Shown here: piece after piece, positions 1 through 9,632 of the stretch
Layout: each line of letters opens with the position of its first letter
Numbering within the stretch: position 1 is the stretch's first letter
Source: Entamoeba histolytica HM-1:IMSS
Taxonomy: Eukaryota > Evosea > Mastigamoebida > Endamoebidae
Direction of reading: 5' to 3'
DNA length: 35,403 nucleotides
Assembly (NCBI RefSeq): GCF_000208925.1
Contig: NW_001914932.1
Location: 1 to 35,403 of the forward strand
The notes under the pieces: generated by a model
What the model was told of the DNA's origin: nothing
Database searches by the model: none
Seen by the model: only the letters and a program-made list of their open reading frames with translations
Translations under genes and position numbers: made by a program

Positions 1-1
1 T

Positions 2-922
2 TTTACAATTTCATATTCAATGATGGGAAGTAAAGATAAAGTTGCATATATGGTAGGTATTGGAAATCAATTTAATTTAAATCAAACATTAAATGAAAGG
101 GGAATTGATATTAGTTTAACATTTAAATTAAATTCATATGGATTAGTTGATATTTCTAAAAGTGAAATGAAATACACTGCATGGACTAATTGTACTGAAA
201 AGAAATATAAAGTTATTAATGTTACAGAAGAAGTAAATGAAACAGAAAATAATTCAACAGAAAATATACCAAAAACAGAAAAGGAAAGTATTAAAGAAGA
301 AATTGAAATTGAAGAAGAAATTATTGAAAATGGTAAAGAACAAATAAATGAAGAAAACATTGAAATTAAAGAAGAAGAAATTAATAATAATGAAACAGAA
401 AATCATAATGAAACAAAGAAAACAAAAATAACACCAAAAGTTGAATGGGAAGAACATATTTTTGAATGTGCTAAGAATGAAACAAGTAGATTTAATTTCT
501 TTATATTATATCATCCATTAATTAGTTTTATGAGTAGAAATTATCAACGATCAAAAGAAATATTAAAATGGTTTGATGATATTGATGAATCATTTAAACA
601 AATTGGTGAAATGATTAATAACTTTGAATCAACTTTATATGCATTAAAAAAAGAAGTTATTGAAAATGAAAGTCTTGAAAAAGAAAAGAAAGAAGAATTT
701 TTAAAGAAAATAAATGAACAACAAGAATTTTTAGAATTTAATACTATTGATGATATTGAATTAGATGAATTCACTAAAAGAGCAGAAGTTATTAAATCTA
801 TTACTGAATTCCTTCATCCTGAACTATATGAAAAAGTTAAAGATAAACAACTTAATGAAACTGTAATAAACATGACTGAATTAAATAAAACTGAAAATAG
901 TTCAATAAAAGTTGAACTTTAA
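2..922 (+). CDS. Hsp110/GRP170-type ER chaperone, C-terminal part (5' end outside window)
   Basis: The reading frame is open from base 2, before the first ATG at 20, so this is the 3' part of a gene starting upstream. The first ~60 residues fit the end of an Hsp70-family substrate-binding beta domain (GIDISLTFKLNSYGLVDIS). A long Glu/Asn-rich acidic insert with many N-x-S/T sequons follows, then a helical segment from about residue 165 that fits the lid of Hsp110-type proteins. The protein ends KVEL, a KDEL-like ER retrieval signal, and the sequons also indicate the ER lumen. The long acidic loop points to the GRP170/Lhs1 branch, nucleotide exchange factors and holdases for BiP, rather than BiP itself. 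The ATPase domain would lie upstream, so family assignment is inference from the C-terminal half only. Confidence 0.55.
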   Translation, partial: FTISYSMMGSKDKVAYMVGIGNQFNLNQTLNERGIDISLTFKLNSYGLVDISKSEMKYTAWTNCTEKKYKVINVTEEVNETENNSTENIPKTEKESIKEEIEIEEEIIENGKEQINEENIEIKEEEINNNETENHNETKKTKITPKVEWEEHIFECAKNETSRFNFFILYHPLISFMSRNYQRSKEILKWFDDIDESFKQIGEMINNFESTLYALKKEVIENESLEKEKKEEFLKKINEQQEFLEFNTIDDIELDEFTKRAEVIKSITEFLHPELYEKVKDKQLNETVINMTELNKTENSSIKVEL

Positions 923-1053
923 AACGATAATTTATTGGAAAAAAAGATTTATGTAATAAATTTATTTTTCTTTCTTTTTTTTTAAAAAGAAAAATACCAA
1001 TAAATTAATACTACAAAAAAATTGTTATTATAAATTGAAAATAAAATATGGGA

Positions 1054-1066
1054 TATTTAAGGGAAC
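1054..1066 (+). promoter_or_regulatory. Possible core promoter of the RhoGAP gene
   Basis: TATTTAA (1054-1060) is followed at once by GGGAAC. This resembles the Entamoeba TATA-like box (TATTTAAAG/C) and GAAC element. It lies about 75 bases before the ATG, further than usual for Entamoeba's short 5' leaders; a second GAACTT sits closer, near 1118-1123. Weak support. Confidence 0.25.
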
Positions 1067-1137
1067 TTTTTAACATAAAAATAAAGTTATGAAGGGAAAA
1101 AAAACTATAAAATTATAGAACTTAAAAATATAACAAA

Positions 1138-2950
1138 ATGTCTGAAAAATCAATCTTCAGATTTAGTAAAAAAGATTTTTATGATGGAACGAAGAAAAAG
1201 ACACAAACACCTGAATTAAATGTTCAGGAACTTACTATTGAATCATTACAAAATTCTTTTAATGATGACACAACTGATTTTATCTCAGAAAAAAAAAACA
1301 ACCTACAAACTCAAGGAAAAACATTTAATAATACAAATAAAATAAATGGTCTTTCAGTAGAAATTTCATGTAAAACAAAAGAAAGAGTAACTAGAAGTAG
1401 TGTTTATGGAAAAAAGATGGAAAAACAAGAAAAAAAAACTGAAGAAAATGAAATAAAAGTTAGAAGAAGCTTTCGATTAAGTTCAAGAGAAAGTCTTGGA
1501 TTTGAAACTGTTCCTGAAGGTTTGTATGAAGTTCCATCAACAGTTGTAAGTCCTAAAATAAAAAGTAATAGTCCTCAAATTTTATTTGAAAAAGAAGGAT
1601 ATAAATCTAGAAGAATGTCATGGAGATCAAAGAATTCAAGTGAAGAAAGAAGAGATATATCATTAATTGCAATGGATGAAGATTCTCCTCGAGTATTATC
1701 AGATAAAGAGTTAAAAAATATATTAAAAAATGAAGAAAAAAAACAAAAATTATTAGCTTCAATGGATTTAAAACAAAAATCAGAACTACTTCTTGACATT
1801 CAATGTTTGAGTTATCATGTAGTAACTATTGTTAAAGTTTATTTTTTTTTCTATTGATTAATACTTATATATTAATACTTATGAATTTAGGAACCATTAC
1901 ATTTAACTCTAAGTGAGGTTATTCAAAAATATTTAAAAACAAATACAAAAGAAATTATTGATATTGAAGACCTTGTTTTTAGAAGTCAAACTGGAAAAAT
2001 ATTATCAAAAAATTTAACAATTAGAGGAGCATTAACATTAAATGGAAGTTGTATATTTGTTTGTTTTAATAACCATCCATTTTCTTTACCAAAGAGTTTG
2101 TTTAAATAATTTTAGATTATTAATTTATATTTACGAAATCGTAGTTTATCCAACTGATATAAGTGTTAATAATCCAAAAAATGTTATTCCTCAAGTTGTG
2201 TTTAATCTGTGTTGGTGGATTTACACTTATGGTTATTTAGTCGAAGGAATTTTTAGAGTTTCTGGAGATACTGAATTTACTAAGAAAAAAGCTGAAAAGT
2301 GTGTTATGTGTGATACTTCTTTTCTATTTCAAATGCGTAGAAGAGCAAGTGATGTTCATAATGTTGTAGGGACATTAAAGACATATATAAGAGAATATAC
2401 AGATGGATTAATAGACTATAATTTGGTTAAACAATTATCATCAAGTATATCTCAAGAGATTGACTTTGCAGTAGAAGTATTAAAGAAAATACCAAGAGAA
2501 CATTTATTATCATTAAGTATATTATATGGATTAGTTAATAGATTAGTTAAATACAGTTCTATTCATATGATGACATTAAAGAATTTTGCAATGATTTTAG
2601 GACCATTAATAATTCATATACCATATGAAATTAATCCTTTAGATAGTACTTGTTATCAAATTGACTTTAGTAATATTCTACTTAATAATTATCAAAAAAT
2701 TATTCAAAAAATTGGACTTACTAATCCATTTGAAGAATTACCTGACAGAGATGATATTCAAAAATTTGATAAAAATGAAATTAATGAATCATTACAAATA
2801 ATACGTTCAATGTCAATAACAACTTATTTTGAACTTGAAAGGTTAAGAAAAATGATGGAAATTCCTGAAGTTGTTCAATATATTCAAACACTAAACCCAT
2901 CTTTAATAGTTGATGTTATAGCTGTTATAACTGAACATCTTTTATATTAA
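1138..2950 (+). CDS. RhoGAP-domain protein, three exons, 569 aa
   Basis: Exons are inferred as 1138-1836, 1891-2095 and 2145-2950, joining in frame to 569 residues. Intron 1 (54 nt) starts GTTTAT and ends TTTAG; intron 2 (49 nt) starts GTTTGT and ends CGTAG. The first ~230 residues are basic, Ser/Lys-rich and probably disordered. Exon 3 carries a RhoGAP domain: EGIFRVSG with the arginine finger at about residue 339, then VVGTLKTYIREY, and MTLKNFAMILGPLI, matching the conserved blocks of GTPase-activating proteins for Rho/Rac/Cdc42. It likely switches off Rho-family GTPases controlling the amoeba's actin cytoskeleton; the target GTPase cannot be told. Without splicing the domain is cut off from its start codon, which supports the exon model. 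Confidence 0.82.
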
Positions 2951-3053
2951 CTCTGTAGTTATTTATCTCTACAATTCTTTTTTTTATTTTTAATAATATT
3001 TTATATTGAATGATAGAAAAAAAATTAAACAAAAAAAGAAAAATATTAAACTC

Positions 3054-4025
3054 TTACTCAGTTTTCTTTGAAGCAGCTTCAGCCATTTGTTGTTCAAGTT
3101 TCATTTGTAATCTCTTTCTAACAAATGTTTGTTGTTTGATAACACTCTTTGAGAAAATAGCTTCTGGAATAGTAGAAGTTCCAATGTCCATTAAATAATG
3201 GAACCAATATGGGTTAATATGATTTTGTTGACCGAAATATCTAAAAGCATAATCAACGAAATCAGATGGTGTTAATGCATAAATTGCATTTTCTCTAATT
3301 TTAGTCATATCAGTCTTAATATACCATGGAGTATAAGCAATAACATCAATCTTACCTTTATATTCAGCATAAATAGAGTCAGTGAATTGTCTAACAAAGG
3401 CTTTTGTTGATGAATAAACTTGAATTAATGGATGTGGATATCCAGATGTAGATGATGACATGTTCACAATTAAACCTTTTTCTTTTCTTCCTTCCATCTT
3501 TGGAATACAAATATGAGTCATCATTAACAAAGTTCTTATGTTCAAAGAGATCATATTGTTAATGTCTTTTAATTCAAGTTGTCCAAATTTACCTGGAAGA
3601 TAATTACACATTCCAACATTATTAACTAATACCCCAATATCATAATTAGCAATTAACTCTTCTACTTTATTCCATTCATTATTTTTATCCATAGCAATAA
3701 AATCAGCAACATAATCAACGACAGTTACATTGTATTTTTCTTCAAGCATTTTCTTTAACTCAGCAAGTGGTTCTGCAAGTCTATCCATAATAATTAAATT
3801 AAATCCTTCTTTAGCAAACTTTTCAGCAAAAGCTTTTCCAATTCCTCCAGCAGCACCAGTAACAATACAATATGTCTTTTCTCCTTTATATTTTTTAGTG
3901 TTAGTTGGGAATAATAATGGCTTAATAATAACTTTCCATAAGAAAATAATTCCAGGAATGACAGTTATTACAGCTACAATTCCTCCAAGAACTCCAAGAA
4001 GTAAGGCTCCAATATTTTTAACCAT
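3054..4025 (-). CDS. ER short-chain dehydrogenase (17-beta-HSD12 / 3-ketoacyl-CoA reductase-like)
   Basis: The 323-residue protein has a hydrophobic N-terminal stretch (about 5-38) that should anchor it in the membrane, then a Rossmann-fold classical SDR domain. Seen directly: the NAD(P)-binding TGAAGGIG (56-63), NNVG (135-138), Asn162, the Ser of NMSSSTSG (about 190-192) and YSSTK giving Tyr204 and Lys208, so the Asn-Ser-Tyr-Lys tetrad is complete. The protein ends KKTE, a dilysine KKXX ER-retrieval signal facing the cytosol. Anchor plus SDR plus KKXX matches the HSD17B12/Ifa38 group, which reduces 3-ketoacyl-CoA in fatty acid elongation or acts on steroids; substrate is inference. PW replaces the usual PG in the later YTPWYIKT motif. 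Single exon; it converges with the RhoGAP gene. Confidence 0.85.
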   Translation of the reverse strand: MVKNIGALLLGVLGGIVAVITVIPGIIFLWKVIIKPLLFPTNTKKYKGEKTYCIVTGAAGGIGKAFAEKFAKEGFNLIIMDRLAEPLAELKKMLEEKYNVTVVDYVADFIAMDKNNEWNKVEELIANYDIGVLVNNVGMCNYLPGKFGQLELKDINNMISLNIRTLLMMTHICIPKMEGRKEKGLIVNMSSSTSGYPHPLIQVYSSTKAFVRQFTDSIYAEYKGKIDVIAYTPWYIKTDMTKIRENAIYALTPSDFVDYAFRYFGQQNHINPYWFHYLMDIGTSTIPEAIFSKSVIKQQTFVRKRLQMKLEQQMAEAASKKTE

Positions 4026-4039
4026 CTTCTGTATTTTTT

Positions 4040-4063
4040 AAGTTCTTTCTTATTTTTTAAATA
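4040..4063 (-). promoter_or_regulatory. Probable core promoter of the dehydrogenase gene
   Basis: Read on the minus strand, TATTTAAA (4063-4056) is followed by GAACTT (4045-4040), with the ATG at 4025. This is the order and near spacing expected for the Entamoeba TATA-like and GAAC elements upstream of a very short 5' leader. Confidence 0.4.
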
Positions 4064-4197
4064 AAAAAAGTTTGAAAAGACTCTCTTTCTTTCACAACCC
4101 TTAAACAAATTCCTTTGAAAAATTCCATTTTATGTCTCTTAAAATTACTCTAAAAAATATAAATAAAATTTTATGAATTAGAAATTTATTAACCCTT

Positions 4198-4671
4198 TCA
4201 CTCCTGTTTTAAATTTTTTACAATTACAGAACCAGGTATTAATAATGCACCTCCTTGTCTCCAAACCATTATATGAAGAATAACAATTAAAGAAAATAAA
4301 GTAAGACAAAAAACGTCATGAATAAAATGACTTGGAACTCGTTCTGCATCAAATAACATAGTTCCAGATTTAATTTTTTTGATAGTGATATGATTTTGAG
4401 ATATAAAAAGAGAGTAGTTTTTATCAGTTGCAAGTAAGTCTGTAGTTTGATTATTTATATGAAGTTTTCCTAATAGAGTATTATGTCTATCTATTAATTC
4501 AACTGTTTTTTCTCGAATAATAATTTGATAAAGTATTTCATTTGTATGTATTTCAAATACATTATCATACAAATCATTTTTCATAATAGTATAACTTCTA
4601 GTTTTAGAAGCAAATTCACCTTCAAAAGAAGGTAGTGCAAATGAAGAATAAAAGAGAAGTACTAAGAACAT
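4198..4671 (-). CDS. Small single-pass membrane protein of unknown function
   Basis: I do not recognise this 157-residue protein. It begins with a likely signal peptide (MFLVLLFYSSFALPS), has a ~100-residue predicted lumenal or extracellular part with NQT and NYS sequons and an alternating beta-like pattern, then one strong transmembrane segment at about 115-137, and a short tail ending NLKQE. The topology suggests a type I membrane protein of the secretory pathway or surface. The ATG at 4671 directly precedes the signal sequence, so the start is well supported. No intron was needed. Confidence 0.65.
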   Translation of the reverse strand: MFLVLLFYSSFALPSFEGEFASKTRSYTIMKNDLYDNVFEIHTNEILYQIIIREKTVELIDRHNTLLGKLHINNQTTDLLATDKNYSLFISQNHITIKKIKSGTMLFDAERVPSHFIHDVFCLTLFSLIVILHIMVWRQGGALLIPGSVIVKNLKQE

Positions 4672-5058
4672 GTAAAGGAATAATTAATAATTTAAGATCA
4701 CTTAATTAATTTAAAAGAAAGAAAAATAAGTTAAAACCAAGTAATTACAATTAAACATTATCGGTAATTAAATTACTTGACATAATTGAAAAAAAAAACA
4801 AAGCGATTGATATAAAATGAAATATATGTTGTATAGATAGTAATTAAAAGAAGAAATAAAATGAAAGAAAAGAAAAATCAAAAGAATAATAAATTTTATT
4901 TATTATGAAGTATAGATTAAAGTAATTTTCATTAAAATGTAATATTCAATTAAGTAAATTTATTATGAAAAAGAGAAAGAAATAAATTAAAAAGAAATTG
5001 ATTGGTTTAATGATATTATAAAATGAGAAGGAAGAGTTTAAAGTAACATTTCTTAATT
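4672..5058. other. Intergenic, 387 bases
   Basis: AT-rich spacer upstream of the small membrane protein gene and downstream of the transporter. It is rich in A and GAAA-type purine runs on the plus strand. No coding signal, RNA gene or repeat recognised. Confidence 0.6.
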
Positions 5059-6489
5059 TTAATTTAACCAATTAATATTGAATAAACTGTCAAGGTTTTG
5101 AACAACAGAAAATGCAAAAAGAATAATAGAAATAATTAATACACACCAAGCCAATTTAGAAGTACTATATACTCCTGAATAAATTGTTGTTGAAGCTTTT
5201 TTACCAAATTGAAGTTTGTAAGTTTTTTTAGAGAAAATTTGGAACATTGAAGGTAGAATAAGAATTAATACAAATCCAAATATTCCAGTAAATCCAAATA
5301 TTTTTGATAAATCAGCTTTAATCATTGCTAATAATAAAGGTGGAAATGCAGCTAAACATTTTGAACTGAAAGAAACTTTTGATGTATTTTCAGATGAAAG
5401 TTGTGAAATATTTGAAGCTAATGTAGCACTTACTAATGGATATTCTGATGTTAGATTTACTAATGGAAACATAAGAATAGTAATTTGAATAACATATCCA
5501 TACCATCTTATTTTATGATCTTGACATATTCCAAATCCACCATCACATCCAGTATATTCTAACCAATTTGTTGTTATTGGTGATACTGTTTTCTTTCCAA
5601 AACAAAGTGCACCAATGACTCCAAGAGTAATATAAATTATTGTTGCTGATAATAATGTAATAAATATTAATTTTTTTAATTTTCGTTTATCTTGTAATGG
5701 TGCTACACTTTCTGGAATATTATGGTGACATGCAAGTGATACTGAAATAACTGAAAATGCAGCTCCAAACCCATTTAAATTAAATAAAGCAAGTGGATCA
5801 ATAATATCATCATCAGAATATGAAGGTGATCGATATAATAAACTAATAAAGGATGTAAATATCATTAAAAAAATAGCAGCAAATCGATACATTGTTAAAA
5901 ATTTTTGAACAAATGCTTGTTCTGCTATTTCCATGAATGACATAGGTAAAACAAGCATTGAATAAAATAGTAATGAAAAAATATAAGTAATATGACAATG
6001 ATCAAACCATCCCCAAATACCAATATTTGCTGAACATGTTCCATATTTTGGAAAAATATATTTCCATAATAGTAATGTAGTTGTTGATGAAAATATTGAT
6101 GAATATGCCCAAAGTGCTCCAATACAGAAAAAGCTTAACACACTTATTACTGTTCTTTTCCCAACTACTCCAAAATATATATTTCCCATTTTTGTTACAC
6201 TTGATGGTATTGTTGTTATTTGAGTAATTGGTCTACCTTCTGAAGTTAATGAATGTAATCCACATGTACGGGCTAATGATTCTAACATCCAAAATGCTGT
6301 AATACAACAAAGTACAAAGAAAGTAATTGACATTAAAATTGCTAATAATAATCCACTTGTTCTAAAAGCTAATGGTAATCCAAAAACACCAGTACCAACA
6401 ATATAATTAATTAAAATACTATAGCATGTAATAGAGTCATAAGTTATGATTGGTTTAGAATGACTTTCAACAAATAATTCTGATTCCAT
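5059..6489 (-). CDS. Amino acid/auxin permease-family transporter (TMEM104-like)
   Basis: A 476-residue polytopic protein with about ten or eleven hydrophobic segments. The N-terminal block NYIVGTGVFGLPLAF is the hallmark first helix of the amino acid/polyamine/organocation superfamily; the NxxVGTG-P pattern and the following AFWMLESLA resemble eukaryotic TMEM104 and SLC38-type members of the AAAP family. A later segment (SVISVSLACHHNIPE) fits the conserved mid-protein helix with a His-Asn-Pro motif. It probably moves amino acids across the plasma or endolysosomal membrane; substrate unknown. The start is taken at the ATG at 6489; an in-frame TTG just upstream is not a likely eukaryotic start. 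A GAACTT element lies 19-24 bases before the ATG. Single exon. Confidence 0.8.
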   Translation of the reverse strand: MESELFVESHSKPIITYDSITCYSILINYIVGTGVFGLPLAFRTSGLLLAILMSITFFVLCCITAFWMLESLARTCGLHSLTSEGRPITQITTIPSSVTKMGNIYFGVVGKRTVISVLSFFCIGALWAYSSIFSSTTTLLLWKYIFPKYGTCSANIGIWGWFDHCHITYIFSLLFYSMLVLPMSFMEIAEQAFVQKFLTMYRFAAIFLMIFTSFISLLYRSPSYSDDDIIDPLALFNLNGFGAAFSVISVSLACHHNIPESVAPLQDKRKLKKLIFITLLSATIIYITLGVIGALCFGKKTVSPITTNWLEYTGCDGGFGICQDHKIRWYGYVIQITILMFPLVNLTSEYPLVSATLASNISQLSSENTSKVSFSSKCLAAFPPLLLAMIKADLSKIFGFTGIFGFVLILILPSMFQIFSKKTYKLQFGKKASTTIYSGVYSTSKLAWCVLIISIILFAFSVVQNLDSLFNINWLN

Positions 6490-6507
6490 CAAAGAAAATA
6501 CATTTCT

Positions 6508-6513
6508 AAGTTC
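6508..6513 (-). promoter_or_regulatory. GAAC-like promoter element of the transporter gene
   Basis: GAACTT on the minus strand, about 20 bases before the ATG at 6489, with an A/T run (TTTAAATTAAATT) just upstream that could act as the TATA-like box. Confidence 0.3.
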
Positions 6514-6629
6514 AATTTAATTTAAAAAAAAAAGAGAATTTAATGAAAAAAAAAGAAGAAGAAGAAGAAATAAAAAAGAAGTGAATTTGTAAATATGTTG
6601 TAAGATAAATAAAAGGTTTTCTATACAAT

Positions 6630-7298
6630 TTATTCAATACCTGCAAGTTTCTTTAATTTTTCCATTTTTTTTAATTTAATAGAATTAATAATAGCTTCAT
6701 TTGGAGATGATGATTGAAGAAGAAGAGCAATTGTTCTAATTGAATCAGGTCGTCCAAATATTTTAGAAATTTTATTAATTTTTTCTTTTGTTTTCCATTC
6801 ATTTTTATCAAATGATTTTTTATTATCAACAACATGTTTAGAGAGAATTATTGGATCTGGTCGTTCACCAATTTTTTGTTTAATATGATCACTTTTAAGA
6901 ACTAAATTTCCATTACGAATTGCTTCTTCTGAAGTTTCTGAAACTAAAAATGGTGATATTTTTTCTAAACTATTTCTTCTTCCTGTTAAACGTGCTAATT
7001 TATCTTTCTTTTTATTAGCTTTTTGAAGTTTATTCATTGTTGCTTCTATTTCTTTTAATATTTGAATATTAACTTCATTTGCATACATCTTTTTTTCTGA
7101 TTCTTCATCTACTGGAAATACAATAAATTCTGGATTAATCGGTTGAACAATTGTTGATGATGAATCATTCCCCCATCCATTTTTTGAATATGGTCCATTA
7201 CTTGTTTCTTCTATTTCTTTAATTGTATTTGAAACTTCAAATATTACACAGGTATCTGTTGTTTCTGATGTACATAAACTGTCATTCACTGTTGACAT
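6630..7298 (-). CDS. Hypothetical protein with three RPEL-like repeats
   Basis: A 222-residue hydrophilic protein I cannot assign to a family. The N-terminal ~65 residues are acidic and Ser/Thr-rich with no domain seen. A basic helical stretch (about 78-105) leads into three similar blocks: KLARLTGRRNSLEKIS (about 100-115), IKQKIGERPDPIILSK (139-154) and ISKIFGRPDSIRTIA (177-191), about 37-39 residues apart between the key arginines (107, 146, 183). The pattern of hydrophobic heptad, then R-P/R-x-[SP]-[LI], resembles the RPEL motif, which binds G-actin in Phactr and MRTF proteins, but spacing after the RP is not perfect. The C-terminus is a lysine-rich helix. The RPEL reading is inference; the repeats themselves are visible. 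Confidence 0.6.
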   Translation of the reverse strand: MSTVNDSLCTSETTDTCVIFEVSNTIKEIEETSNGPYSKNGWGNDSSSTIVQPINPEFIVFPVDEESEKKMYANEVNIQILKEIEATMNKLQKANKKKDKLARLTGRRNSLEKISPFLVSETSEEAIRNGNLVLKSDHIKQKIGERPDPIILSKHVVDNKKSFDKNEWKTKEKINKISKIFGRPDSIRTIALLLQSSSPNEAIINSIKLKKMEKLKKLAGIE

Positions 7299-7759
7299 TA
7301 AAACAATTTGAATTTTAAAGTTAGAGAGAGTTCTAATTGTCTTTAAAACTTTTATTCTTTTTTTGCCTCTTCGTTTTTTCGCCAGAATTTCTTTAAATAA
7401 ATCTCCTATTTTTATTATTTATTTAATTTTTTTATTATTTATTTACTATCTTCATTCTTTATTTTTAGATTATTGTTTTAAAAATACATCTCTCGCATTT
7501 TTTATTTTTAGCAATTGAAAACATGATAGTTTTAAAAATAACTAATCTTCTAAAATAAAATTGTTTCAATTTCTTTTCTATTTGTTTTTATTTCTTTTTT
7601 TTTAAAAATATATAAAAAGTTATTAAACAATAAAAAGAAGTTTTTTTTCAACTTCAAAATATTAAAATATTTCATTATTTGAATAACTAATTGAACAAAT
7701 CAATCAATTTTATTTTATTTTTTTTTTGGTTTTAAGGTAATGTCTTGTTAGTCATACTT
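7299..7759. other. Intergenic, 461 bases
   Basis: Spacer between two minus-strand genes, T-rich on the plus strand with repeated TTTATTATTTATTT-like runs around 7400-7445. It should hold the 3' end of the helicase gene's transcript and the promoter of the RPEL-like gene (on the minus strand, GAACTC then AAAATTCAAA near 7305-7335). No coding signal seen. Confidence 0.55.
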
Positions 7760-9436
7760 TTACCTCTTTTTTTTCTTTTTTGTAATGATTCCAGCATCGA
7801 ATTCTGACATTTTTCTCATCCCTTCTTTTAGTTCTTTTTTCTTTTCTTTTGGTTTTGTTAAAAAGCCATCTTGTTTTTTAATAACAGACATTACAGAAGT
7901 AGGAGTATCTCTTATACCAAAGCTTTTACAAATATGACCAATATGTAATTTTTTAATTGAAAATATTTTTCTTAACTCTCCACGATGGGTTGTGTATGAT
8001 CTTAAATGAGCTTGGAATGATTTAATTGCCATTTCTTTTAACTCTTCATTATCAATAAGTAACTTTTCGACTTGTAATTGCATCTCATGCAATCTACTTA
8101 TTACTTTTTTATCTCCTCCTGCCATATTCAAAGATTTGACTACTTCATCTCGTTTCATTTCTTCAATAATAACACCTTCATTTCTTAATAAATTTACATA
8201 TTCTCCTTCTGATTCTAATAACATTAATAATGAATTTCCATTTCTTCCAATTCTCGCTGTTCTTCCAACTCGATGAATATATTCTGATGTTTCTCCTGGT
8301 GGATCATATTGAATAATCCAATCAATATCTTTTAAATCAATTCCTCTAGCAGCTACGTCAGTTGTAAATAATACGGCTTTTTTACTTTTAATAAATTTTT
8401 GCATACCATCATGTCTTTCTACAGTTGTTAAATCACCATGTAATCTAAAAAGGGAAGTTTCTGGTAAAATAGGAGTTTTATCCATAAATTGAAGTTGAGA
8501 GAATAATGAATAATGATAATTAACTGATTGAATACATGAAAAAAATACAATAATTTTTCTTTGAATAGACTCTTTTAAAAATGTTCTTAAACATGCAATT
8601 AAATAAGCAAGTCTATACTTATCTGTTATCAACATTGCATATTGTTTTAATGTTGAAGGTAAAATTAATTTATCTTCTATTTTATCTTCATTAATTATTT
8701 TTTCTGTTTTTTCTTGATTATTTTCTTCTTCTTTAATTAATTTTAATTTTTTTCTTTCTTTTGCATTTTCTCTTTTATCTCCATCAATAAATACGGGATT
8801 TTTAAGTGCGAGATTAGATAATTTCTTTACACTTTCAGTTAAAGTGGCACTTACTAAAATACTTGTTCTATTTTTATTAACATGATTTATAATCTCAATC
8901 ACATCCTTCTCAAATCCTGCATCAAGAACTCTATCTGCTTCATCCATAATAAGAAATTCTACTTTATCTAGTTTTAAGTTGTTTGTTGAATTAATATGAT
9001 CTAATAGTCTTCCTGGTGTTCCTACTAAAATATTTACTCCTTTTCTTATTCTTGCTTTTTCACTTTTCTTACTATCACCTCCAACTACAATTGATGGTAC
9101 CAATCCAATAATTGATGTTGTTAATATAGTTAAAACATCATATACTTGTTGAGTTAATTCTCTTGTTGGTGTTAATATTAAACAAAATAACCCATCAGTT
9201 CTTTTTAACTTTGGATGTTTATTTAAAATCATAGTTATTGTAGGAAGTAAATAGGCTAATGTCTTACCACTTCCAGTTTGTGCTTTTACAAGACAATCTT
9301 TTTCTTGTAATATTTCAGGAATAGCTGCATATTGAACATGTGAGTATGTTTTAACTTGTAACTTATCTTCACATGTTTGAATTAGTCTTGAATTAATTTT
9401 CAATGAATTTAGAGGGTGTTTAGAAAGAACACTCAT
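7760..9436 (-). CDS. DEAD-box ATP-dependent RNA helicase, Dbp7/DDX31 type
   Basis: A 558-residue DEAD-box protein with all core motifs: AQTGSGKT (52-59), PTREL (90-94), TPGR (140-143), DEAD (165-168), SAT (196-198), and HRVGRTARIGR (388-398), with ARGID before it. The stretch around 119-133 (GGDSKKSEKARIRKG) and HPL near the start are characteristic of the Dbp7/DDX31 subfamily, which acts in assembly of the large ribosomal subunit in the nucleolus. A charged insert (about 221-258) separates the two RecA lobes, and the C-terminal region fits the conserved extension of this group, ending in a lysine-rich tail (KKKKKR). Single exon. It shares a 196-base intergenic region with the divergent RBR gene. 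Confidence 0.88.
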   Translation of the reverse strand: MSVLSKHPLNSLKINSRLIQTCEDKLQVKTYSHVQYAAIPEILQEKDCLVKAQTGSGKTLAYLLPTITMILNKHPKLKRTDGLFCLILTPTRELTQQVYDVLTILTTSIIGLVPSIVVGGDSKKSEKARIRKGVNILVGTPGRLLDHINSTNNLKLDKVEFLIMDEADRVLDAGFEKDVIEIINHVNKNRTSILVSATLTESVKKLSNLALKNPVFIDGDKRENAKERKKLKLIKEEENNQEKTEKIINEDKIEDKLILPSTLKQYAMLITDKYRLAYLIACLRTFLKESIQRKIIVFFSCIQSVNYHYSLFSQLQFMDKTPILPETSLFRLHGDLTTVERHDGMQKFIKSKKAVLFTTDVAARGIDLKDIDWIIQYDPPGETSEYIHRVGRTARIGRNGNSLLMLLESEGEYVNLLRNEGVIIEEMKRDEVVKSLNMAGGDKKVISRLHEMQLQVEKLLIDNEELKEMAIKSFQAHLRSYTTHRGELRKIFSIKKLHIGHICKSFGIRDTPTSVMSVIKKQDGFLTKPKEKKKELKEGMRKMSEFDAGIITKKKKKR

Positions 9437-9632
9437 GAATAATAATATTTTTTAATAAAACATTAAACCCTTTTTTGTTATAGATAAATTTATGTTATTC
9501 ATTAAATTAAAAATCTAATTATTAAAAATTAAAAAAAGTTAATTGTTATAATAATGTTAAAACTCAAACTTCACGAATAAAATTAGTTCCAAGAAAAAAG
9601 TTTCACTAAAAAAGAAAGTCTAAAACTTCTTG
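9437..9632. promoter_or_regulatory. Divergent intergenic promoter region (helicase / RBR ligase)
   Basis: The starts of a minus-strand and a plus-strand gene are 196 bases apart, so both promoters must lie here or overlap the genes. I see no clear TATA/GAAC pair; the region is A/T runs with a single AAACCC block near 9465. Confidence 0.45.

Noticed and set aside
1805..1810. GTTTGA as donor of the first RhoGAP intron
   Set aside because: Joined to the TTTAG acceptor at 1890 it creates a TGA stop; the GTTTAT donor at 1837 keeps the frame and gives a 54-nt intron.
6490..6492. TTG start for the transporter (also seen at 9630 and 22417 for the RBR and bZIP genes)
   Set aside because: Non-ATG starts are unlikely in this eukaryote, and each has an in-frame ATG at the very next codon.
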